Below, one piece after another: positions 52,364-58,888 of a DNA stretch of 58,888 nt. The notes under the pieces were generated by a model. It saw only the letters and a program-made list of their open reading frames with translations. It did not search any database and had not been told where the DNA came from. This DNA comes from Lentisphaerales bacterium (GTDB lineage Bacteria; Verrucomicrobiota; Lentisphaeria; Lentisphaerales; Lentisphaeraceae). Where the stretch lies: NCBI GenBank assembly GCA_022446985.1, contig JAKVBD010000029.1:1-58888 (forward strand), in the 5' to 3' direction. Position numbers and translations under genes: made by a program. Within the stretch, counting starts at the first letter, position 1; every line of letters starts with the position of its first letter.

Positions 52364-54972
52364 ACTTCAGCTTTCGAAAGATGCTTCTTTAAAATGTTCT
52401 GAAGTGTTTTAAGATTAACTGGTTTAGTTAAAAAGTCGTCCATGCCTGCAGCCAGGCAACGGTTTTTATCTGATTCAAATGCATTTGCAGTAAGAGCAAT
52501 AATAGGAATTTTTACGCCTATCTCTCGAAGTTTTATAGTAGCTTCTATACCATTCATCTCAGGAAGTTGCATATCCATGAAAATTAAATCTAAGCCAGAA
52601 GTGCTGCCTAGTTTGACGGCTTCCTTGCCGTCTACAGCTAAACTGACGTTATGGCCCATTTTGCGAAGGATTTTAACCTGTAATTTTTGATTGACTGGAT
52701 TGTCTTCAACCATAAGGATTTTATGACTTTCTGATAACTCTAAAATAGTTTTTTCTTTTTTGGGGGCTTTTGCCATTCCGATTAGTTCTTTGCGGAGATA
52801 TATATGATTGTACGGTTTCGTGACATGACTTACAGCTTGAAGCTGTTTGGCTTTTTGGATGGAATCTTGGTTTTTGTTATTGGAAATGGCTACGACCTTT
52901 GGAGTAGAAGCATAAGTCGAGAGCTTTTCATTGAACACCTCAATTTCAGCAGATCCCAATTCATTTAAGTTGATAAAGATATGTGAAGGTTCAGTATTTT
53001 CAGAAAGTAATTTTTTAAGGTCTACTTTTGTGTAATTGCCATGGGCGAGATGAAGTGAGGTTTGTAAGACTTGTTGAGCAATAGCTGAACTATCGATAGA
53101 AATAACTTTTATATCGGTGTTAGATAAGTCTGGTGCTGGAATCTCTTCGCCTTTAGCCATTTCAAGAATAAAGTGAAATTCTGAGCCGTTGCCAGGAGTA
53201 CTCTCCACCTCGATCACACCTCCCATAAGCTCCACAAGTTTATTGCAGATTGTAAGGCCAAGACCGGTTCCTCCATATTTCCTGGTTGTAGAGCCGTCGG
53301 CTTGTTCAAAGGCATTGAAAATACGTTTCTTTTGAACAGCAGAAATTCCAATGCCGGTATCTTTGATAGAGAACTTTACGGATAAGCTACTATCGCTTTC
53401 CTGTATGGTTTCGGCTTTGATTAAAACATATCCGGACTCTGTAAACTTTATGGCATTATTAACGATATTTATAATGATCTGTTTCAGTCGAGTAGGGTCG
53501 CCAAGGACGAGATGGCTAATGGAGGAGGTATCTAGTAAGATCTCAACATTATTATTTGATAGATCGACTTTAGAACGGCAGATCTCTGCTGACTGAAGAA
53601 GGAGTTCTCCGAGGTCGATATATATTTTTTCCAGAGCTATACAATCGGCTTCAATTTTAGAGAAGTCGAGGATGTCATTTACTAAATCTAAAAGCTGACT
53701 TGAGCATTTTTTAATGTTTTGCAATGATTCATACTCATGGTCTGAAAGCTCAGGTTCTAAAAGCATAATTTCAGTAAAGCCCATTATACCATTCATTGGA
53801 GTACGGATTTCATGACTCATGTTAGCCATGAACTCTGATTTGTATCTCGATATTCGTTCGAGATCTTTTGTTTGCAGGATCAGCTTTTGCTTAGATTCTT
53901 CTAACTCGTTGGTTCTTTGCTTAACACGCTCTTCAAGATTCAGGTTGAGTTCCTTGATCTTTTTATGAGCCATTCTTTCTGATGTGACATTGCGAATGAT
54001 GAGAACCCAGCCGATGAGCTCGTTTTTACGTATATGGCTATTTGCTGAAATTTGTAAATAACGGTCACCTTCACGGCTTAAACGGATAATTTCACACTCA
54101 TCTTTTCCTTCATTAAAAATATCGTCTTTAACTAGCTTTGAGATGGGTTCGCCTAATAATTCGTCCTCATTTGTTTCCAAAAGGACTTCAGCAGTTGGGT
54201 TCATTTCGACAATTTTCTTTTCGGAATTAATAATGAGAACACCTTGTCTGGAGTGCTCAAATAGTTCTTCAATTGTATCTTTAACATTAATTGGCAGGAG
54301 GTCATACTTTGTGACTGCCCGGTGCATGAATATTCCCATAAATGTTGCACTGGCTCCAGCTAACTGCATGGCGTTTTTGTAGCCAAAGAAGTGTGGAAGA
54401 AGAATATCTGAGATAAAACTAATGTTGACTGTGAGTAAACTTCCCCAGAAGACTAATATGCGTTGCTTTCGTTGGGCTTTAGTACTGGCTGATTTTATAC
54501 CTTTAAAGAGAAAGAAAACAGCTGCCTGACAGGGGACAATTGTACATATGAAGACACCAGGAAGGAATAATGGTCCTGGAATGTGTTTAATGCCCCACCA
54601 AACATCTTCATAATCTTTGGTCATTGCTCCTGTAAACATTCCTAGTAAGGACACAATGAGAGATAGCCAAATAAAGTGCTTATAGACAAAATCTTTCTTC
54701 TTATTTAAAATTGAGTAGCTAAAGCGTAAAAAGTATATGCCAAGGAGTATGTAGGCAGGCGCTTGAATGTGATATATGAACATGACCCAGTCTTCATGAA
54801 GTCCATGCCAGTTCCAATTTATAAAGTCAAAAAAGGACCATATGGAGATGGCTAACATGAACTTCAAGTAATTGCTGTGAAGTTCAGTTCTGGTATTTCT
54901 GGAAATACCATAGAAGAGCAGGAAACTATTGGTCATAAATGCCGCAAATGGTAAGAAAGCAAACACGTTCAT
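52360..54972 (-). CDS. Hybrid sensor histidine kinase/response regulator
   Basis: An 870-residue protein with about seven membrane helices at the N-terminus (residues 1-220), a PAS domain (about 230-330), a HisKA domain with the phospho-His in MANMSHEIRTPMNG (about 385), an HATPase domain (LGDPTRLKQIIINIVNNAIKF and KKYGGTGLGLTICNKLV-like RKYGGTGLGLTICN), a first receiver-like domain that lacks the phospho-Asp (HIFINLNELGS), and an intact receiver (ILMVEDNPVNQ, LIFMDMQLPEMNG, TKPVN). The signal is unknown. Its stop shares CTAG with the convergent fusion glycosyltransferase gene. Confidence 0.9.
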   Translation of the reverse strand: MNVFAFLPFAAFMTNSFLLFYGISRNTRTELHSNYLKFMLAISIWSFFDFINWNWHGLHEDWVMFIYHIQAPAYILLGIYFLRFSYSILNKKKDFVYKHFIWLSLIVSLLGMFTGAMTKDYEDVWWGIKHIPGPLFLPGVFICTIVPCQAAVFFLFKGIKSASTKAQRKQRILVFWGSLLTVNISFISDILLPHFFGYKNAMQLAGASATFMGIFMHRAVTKYDLLPINVKDTIEELFEHSRQGVLIINSEKKIVEMNPTAEVLLETNEDELLGEPISKLVKDDIFNEGKDECEIIRLSREGDRYLQISANSHIRKNELIGWVLIIRNVTSERMAHKKIKELNLNLEERVKQRTNELEESKQKLILQTKDLERISRYKSEFMANMSHEIRTPMNGIMGFTEIMLLEPELSDHEYESLQNIKKCSSQLLDLVNDILDFSKIEADCIALEKIYIDLGELLLQSAEICRSKVDLSNNNVEILLDTSSISHLVLGDPTRLKQIIINIVNNAIKFTESGYVLIKAETIQESDSSLSVKFSIKDTGIGISAVQKKRIFNAFEQADGSTTRKYGGTGLGLTICNKLVELMGGVIEVESTPGNGSEFHFILEMAKGEEIPAPDLSNTDIKVISIDSSAIAQQVLQTSLHLAHGNYTKVDLKKLLSENTEPSHIFINLNELGSAEIEVFNEKLSTYASTPKVVAISNNKNQDSIQKAKQLQAVSHVTKPYNHIYLRKELIGMAKAPKKEKTILELSESHKILMVEDNPVNQKLQVKILRKMGHNVSLAVDGKEAVKLGSTSGLDLIFMDMQLPEMNGIEATIKLREIGVKIPIIALTANAFESDKNRCLAAGMDDFLTKPVNLKTLQNILKKHLSKAEV

Positions 54973-55187
54973 AGAGTGCCCTCTTGTGTCGGCAAATGCA
55001 TCACCCGTTATTCTCCCAACTTTTAGACTTTAGCTTTTATTATAGCACGTATGGGGCATAAAATTCTACATTTTAGAATGTAATTGTAAAATAAATTAGA
55101 GAGTCGTTAAAAATAGTTGAATTTGGCATAATGTATGAGCATAGTTGTTCCTTGTTGACAGGAAGGAAATATAGAATTAGGAAGTGT

Positions 55188-56354
55188 ATGAGAATTCATT
55201 TTATTTTACTGCTTTTATCGTTTATATATGTTGTTGAGGCAACAAACGGTTCTGATTTTATTGCACATGGAACAAAACAGTCGGGAGTTGCAGGTGCCGG
55301 TGCAGCGCGTGCTGAGGATTCTACCTGGATTGGTATAAACCCAGCAGCTATAACCGAGTTAGAAAGAAACACTTTTGATATTCACTATGAATACTTTAGC
55401 CCAAGGCGTACCATTGAAATGGATGGTATCGGCTCTAATCCAAATAGAGAGACAACCAGAGATAAGGCCTTTATTCCGAATATGTCTTTGAGCTATAAGC
55501 TAAGTGAGACAGAGACTGTTGGTTTTGGCTTATACACTTTTGCAGGAGCAGATACACATCTTGAGAATTCCAGATCATTTTTAGGAGATTTAGACGGCTA
55601 TGACACGTTTATTGATTACTGGACGATGAAGCTTCAGGCCGTATATGCCAAAAAGTTAGGAAGTGGCTGGAGTGTTGGTGCCGGGCCAAGCTTAATTTTT
55701 TCTCGTATTAGAACAGATATGCAAAGTGCAGCTGGGACTCAGACTGAGGGAGAAGGTGAGTGGGACGATTCCTGGGGAGGAGGCTTTACTCTAGGTGTTC
55801 ACAAAAGCTGGGAGAAGTTTGCTTGGGGCTTGGGGTACTCTTCACCTCAGTGGACTGAGTCATTTGATAAGTATGACGATGTTATGTCAGCGGTAGAACA
55901 TCCTCAGTTCATACAAACAGGTATTTCTTATAAATTGACAGACGAACTAATCTGGCTGGTTGATTACAAGTGGATTGACTGGGACGATGTTAATGTCTTT
56001 AAGAATAAAGGTTCAGAAGGCGGTTATGGTTGGAGTGAGCAGCATATAGTTAAGACTGGTTTGGTTTGGGATGTGACAGATAAGACAACTTTACGAACTG
56101 GTTATTCATATGGACGTTCATCGATGAATAGTGACGGAGTCTATGTCAATTCTCTCTTTCCAACACCAATTGAACATCATATAACTTTTGGATTAACTCA
56201 TGAAGTTACAGAAAATATGGAAGTTACTTTAAGTTACATACATGGTTTTAAGAAAGGGTTTACGGAGAATAAAAAAGACCTTCAGTTTGGTGAGGGAACA
56301 GATGTATCATTGGCAATCGACATGATTGGTCTAGGCATTACCTGGTATTTTTGA
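55188..56354 (+). CDS. Outer membrane transport protein, OMPP1/FadL family
   Basis: I start at the ATG at 55188 (AGGAA five bases upstream), giving a signal peptide MRIHFILLLLSFIYVVEA; an ATG 19 codons earlier would hide it. The mature part reads TKQSGVAGAGAARAEDSTWIGINPAAITEL, the FadL/OMPP1 N-terminal hatch. It is followed by amphipathic beta strands ending in an aromatic residue (LGITWYF). It would be a beta-barrel pore for hydrophobic compounds in the outer membrane. It stands alone, with a GCATAAT -10-like box upstream. Confidence 0.85.
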   Translation: MRIHFILLLLSFIYVVEATNGSDFIAHGTKQSGVAGAGAARAEDSTWIGINPAAITELERNTFDIHYEYFSPRRTIEMDGIGSNPNRETTRDKAFIPNMSLSYKLSETETVGFGLYTFAGADTHLENSRSFLGDLDGYDTFIDYWTMKLQAVYAKKLGSGWSVGAGPSLIFSRIRTDMQSAAGTQTEGEGEWDDSWGGGFTLGVHKSWEKFAWGLGYSSPQWTESFDKYDDVMSAVEHPQFIQTGISYKLTDELIWLVDYKWIDWDDVNVFKNKGSEGGYGWSEQHIVKTGLVWDVTDKTTLRTGYSYGRSSMNSDGVYVNSLFPTPIEHHITFGLTHEVTENMEVTLSYIHGFKKGFTENKKDLQFGEGTDVSLAIDMIGLGITWYF

Positions 56355-56360
56355 AAACCC

Positions 56361-57509
56361 TTAGTTTAGAACCTTGGCGTAGACGTCTTCGAGATCTTCG
56401 ACCATTTTCTGCCAGGCAAATTTACTTTTAACGAGCTCACGACCATTCTTGCCGAGTTCGTCTCGAAGCTTTTTCGAGTTTACCAGTTTTAAAAGTGCAT
56501 CTTCAACTTCTTTAACTGTTTCTGGAGGACAAATGTAACCGGTCTTATCGTCAAAAACTACTTCAGGTGCGCCGTCCAGGTTGTAGGCGACAACTGGCTT
56601 TTCAGCAGCTAAGCCCTGGACTACAGCTCTTGGGAGACCCTCACGTAAAGACAGGTGACAGACTATATCCATGATATCTACGTACTTAGGTACATCATAA
56701 GGAGGAATTAAGCCGGGCATGTGAAAGTGGTTACTAAGACCATGTTTAGTAATTTCGGCAGTTAATTCTTCTTTGAGAAGTCCATCTCCAACAAATAGAA
56801 AGTGAACTTTAGGGTTTTCTGAAATAACTTTTTTAGCAGCTTTAATGATGAACTCATGACCTTTGAGCTCAAAGAGTCTGGCGATCTTACCTATAAGTAT
56901 TGCGTCTTCGGGTATGCCTAATTCTTTTCTAAGCTCACTTTCACGTTGGAGATTCAGGTAATCTTCTAAATTCATACCGCTGTAAACTGTCCGGTACATA
57001 GCAGGTTTGGAGATGCCGGCATCGAGAAATTGCTTTGTCATGGCATCTGCAACACACACAATTTTATGGCAGCGATTTGCAGCAAACTTTTCAGCAGCTA
57101 TGTAAATTTTGTTTTTCCAGGCCTTTTCGTATCGATGAAAGGCTGGCCCGTGAACTGTATGGATTACTGCGGGGATACCCGCTGCCCAGGCTGCAGCGCG
57201 ACCGATAATCCCTGCCTTGGAAGCATGGGTGTGAACGACATCGAACTGATTCTCTTTAAAATATTTCTTCAGGACAAAGTAGGCTTTCAAATCAGTCATG
57301 GGGTTGAGTTCTCTGACCAACTCTGGAATAATATCGACTTTAAGGCCTGGAACTTTCTGTTTATCAAGAAGTTTCCCCTCCGGTCCAGTGGTTGGTCCAG
57401 TGGTCAAAATAACTTCGTGACCATTTTCTATCTGGCCTTGGCAAGAGTAAAGGGTATTTTCTTGAGCCCCGCCAATGATCATGCGTGTTATGAGGTGACA
57501 GATTTTCAT
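56361..57509 (-). CDS. Glycosyltransferase family 4 protein
   Basis: A 382-residue GT-B glycosyltransferase. The N-terminal domain starts MKICHLITRMIIGGAQENTL, and the C-terminal GT4 donor site has REGLPRAVVQGLAAEKPVVAYNLDGAPEVVFDDKTGYICPP (E-x7-E pattern). It probably transfers a sugar to a lipid-linked or surface glycan. The gene ends 7 bases from the end of the convergent FadL gene and has no polysaccharide neighbours here. Donor and acceptor are unknown. Confidence 0.9.
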   Translation of the reverse strand: MKICHLITRMIIGGAQENTLYSCQGQIENGHEVILTTGPTTGPEGKLLDKQKVPGLKVDIIPELVRELNPMTDLKAYFVLKKYFKENQFDVVHTHASKAGIIGRAAAWAAGIPAVIHTVHGPAFHRYEKAWKNKIYIAAEKFAANRCHKIVCVADAMTKQFLDAGISKPAMYRTVYSGMNLEDYLNLQRESELRKELGIPEDAILIGKIARLFELKGHEFIIKAAKKVISENPKVHFLFVGDGLLKEELTAEITKHGLSNHFHMPGLIPPYDVPKYVDIMDIVCHLSLREGLPRAVVQGLAAEKPVVAYNLDGAPEVVFDDKTGYICPPETVKEVEDALLKLVNSKKLRDELGKNGRELVKSKFAWQKMVEDLEDVYAKVLN

Positions 57510-57722
57510 TAAAAACTTAGCTTCTCTTCTAAAATGATCTCATCATACATATTTGAGACCAAACTGCCAAGGCAAGAATTGAAATTAAAGTACGATTGCT
57601 TGAAGGGCTTGGGCAATAATTAGGTGATATTACTAATTAACTAGCACCCTTGAATTTTTTATTGAATTATAAGGAAGTTAAAGATATTTTATTTAACTTA
57701 TGTGATATTTATTTGAGGTGTG

Positions 57723-58235
57723 ATGAATCAAGAAGACATGGTTAAATTGGCTTATAGAAATATAAATCAATTAAAGGCTTATATATATGTTTTAAGCCAT
57801 GACTGGAATGTAGTCGATGATATTATGCAAGAAACTTTAATCAGCCTCATGAAATCTGCCGGTAATTATAATTCAAATAAGGAGTTCCTTCCTTGGGCTC
57901 TGACTTTTGCCCGGAGAAGAACTTTTGACTATTTTAAGAAAAAAAGAAAAACGGACTTATTATTTTCCGAAGAGATTCTAACCTCACTAGAAGCAGAATA
58001 TCTATATCAAGAGAGACAAGAACCTCAAGACATTATGATCAAGACTTTGCATAAGTGCCTTAAGAAACTAAGTCATGAAAATCAGGCTATCCTGCAAATG
58101 AAATATTTTGACAAAATGAGAGTCGAAGAGGTTAGTAAAAAACTAGGCCGCAGTTTTTTATCTGTTCAATCTCTTTTAGATCGTTTGCGCAAAAAGTTAA
58201 AGGATTGCATGAAGTCTCATTTGCGCGAGATCTAG
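57723..58235 (+). CDS. ECF sigma factor of the PVC (Rhodopirellula/Verrucomicrobium) group
   Basis: About 170 residues from the ATG at 57723; an in-frame GTG directly precedes it, and the GAGG ribosome site lies close. Region 2 (KLAYRNINQLKAYIYVLSHDWNVVDDIMQETLISLMKS) and region 4 (CLKKLSHENQAILQMKYFDKMRVEEVSKKLGRSFLSVQSLLDRLRKKLK) are intact. In PVC genomes this group is usually beside a FecR or LamG gene. The LamG gene here is convergent and shares the CTAG stop. Confidence 0.85.
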   Translation: MNQEDMVKLAYRNINQLKAYIYVLSHDWNVVDDIMQETLISLMKSAGNYNSNKEFLPWALTFARRRTFDYFKKKRKTDLLFSEEILTSLEAEYLYQERQEPQDIMIKTLHKCLKKLSHENQAILQMKYFDKMRVEEVSKKLGRSFLSVQSLLDRLRKKLKDCMKSHLREI

Positions 58236-58888
58236 TCAAAGAAATTATCACGGCTGGTTTCGAATAATTGTTTGATAGTTTCAGGCTTTAATACGCGGTT
58301 CATGTAAACTAAGTTGGCCATTTCTCCCATAAAGTAGAAGTTGTGTTGTTGATCCCTAGTGCCAAATGCTGACATCGCATTTTGTGTGAGCCCTCCAATT
58401 AGCATAGGAACTTGTTGATTTAAAAAGAGCATCTGCCGATTATGTGTTTGGACTAATTTTCCATTCATATACATATCTTCAACTATAGAGCCAAAACCTG
58501 AAGACTTGACATTTATACTTAAGTGGAACCACTCATTTTGCCTTAAGTTTGGAATATCTCCTTGGTCATGATGGTATGATCTTTGAACAGTGTGGAGGCG
58601 AACAAAATTATCAAAATAATATAGATTCCAGCCCCCTGTATTGTGATCTTTGAAGCTTTCATGAGATAAGACTGCCTGACGGAAATTTGGCTTACTGTAT
58701 TTTAACCATAGACTTAAATTCCATTGATTAGAGGGCTTACCGACAGGTAATACCTCGATGGCGCCTTTTTCATTGAACTGTAGTCCTACAGTAGTTGAAG
58801 ATATATGATCAGGAATCTTTATCTGCTGATGATTGACCCAGTTAGTAAATTGTTTTTTTACAGCTTTGAAGTCTGTGACAAAAGATGC
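58232..58888 (-). CDS. LamG/concanavalin-like domain protein, partial at window edge
   Basis: The frame is open from the window edge to its stop at 58232, so about 218 C-terminal residues are visible and the start lies outside. The text GLQFNEKGAIEVLPVGKPSNQWNLSLWLKYSKPN (split here between lines), HESFKDHNTGGWNLYYFDN, NEWFHLSINV, MYMNGKLVQTHNRQ and GEMANLVYMNRVLKPETIKQLF is a typical LamG jelly roll ending with the F/Y-rich turn. Such proteins beside PVC ECF sigma factors often are membrane anti-sigma or surface proteins. It overlaps the convergent sigma gene by 4 bases. Confidence 0.75.
   Translation of the reverse strand, partial: ASFVTDFKAVKKQFTNWVNHQQIKIPDHISSTTVGLQFNEKGAIEVLPVGKPSNQWNLSLWLKYSKPNFRQAVLSHESFKDHNTGGWNLYYFDNFVRLHTVQRSYHHDQGDIPNLRQNEWFHLSINVKSSGFGSIVEDMYMNGKLVQTHNRQMLFLNQQVPMLIGGLTQNAMSAFGTRDQQHNFYFMGEMANLVYMNRVLKPETIKQLFETSRDNFFD

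Noticed and set aside
1..58888. CRISPR arrays, rRNA and tRNA genes, prophage or integron sites
   Set aside because: I saw no regularly spaced repeats, no rRNA or tRNA cores and no integrase, phage structural genes or attC-like sets.

Overview
The gene content points to a marine bacterium of the Planctomycetes-Verrucomicrobia-Lentisphaerae (PVC) group, most likely a Lentisphaera-like organism. The diagnostic families are DUF1080, PVC-type heme proteins, DUF1501/DUF1549/DUF1553 and DUF1552/DUF1592 cassettes, ECF sigma factors beside membrane Ser/Thr kinases or LamG proteins, and Gfo/Idh/MocA and sugar-isomerase genes. Base composition is moderately AT-rich. I saw no rRNA, tRNA, CRISPR array or intact mobile element. 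The species-level guess is inference.

0-1.3 kb: decayed DDE transposase, a structured non-coding stretch and one small orphan gene. 1.3-15 kb: the metabolic core. A leftward operon (uxaC, fructuronate-reductase-type SDR, gluconokinase, KDG-kinase-like gene, LarA-like nickel-pincer epimerase) faces a rightward operon (secreted DUF1080 protein, NRAMP-like transporter without metal motifs, Gfo/Idh/MocA oxidoreductase, TIM-barrel isomerase, secreted PVC heme protein, GntR/LacI-type regulator). The shared 300-bp promoter region holds an 18-bp perfect palindrome. My model is glycoside opening by 3-keto chemistry outside, then hexuronate -> fructuronate -> mannonate -> (nickel epimerase) -> gluconate -> 6-phosphogluconate inside.

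15-20.4 kb: ECF sigma/kinase pair, a broken alpha/beta hydrolase and a COG2509-type flavoprotein. 20.4-26 kb: an RNA-repair pair (HD-Pnk end-healing enzyme and RNA ligase) preceded by a 12-codon leader ORF. A decayed partial copy of the ligase 5' half and its leader lies 3.6 kb away. Between the copies are a frameshifted TetR gene with a palindromic operator, two decayed genes and an intact DUF3050 gene.

26-34.3 kb: a tightly overlapping PVC secreted cassette (DUF1501, PPC-domain protein, DUF1549/DUF1553, cytochrome c-WD40 protein split by a frameshift). 34.5-39.1 kb: MBL hydrolase + HDOD, Nudix + patatin, a DUF1080 lipoprotein and an orphan small gene. 39.1-43.4 kb: DUF1552 + DUF1592-type cassette. 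43.5-46 kb: orphan gene and aspS.

46-52.4 kb: FAD monooxygenase, then an arsenosugar-type cluster: TIGR04282-like glycosyltransferase, ArsS-like radical SAM enzyme, and a three-part glycosyltransferase fusion (CesA-like GT2 + GT-C + TIGR04283-like GT2). 52.4-58.9 kb: hybrid sensor kinase, FadL-type outer membrane protein, GT4 glycosyltransferase, ECF sigma factor and the 3' part of a LamG-domain gene running off the window.
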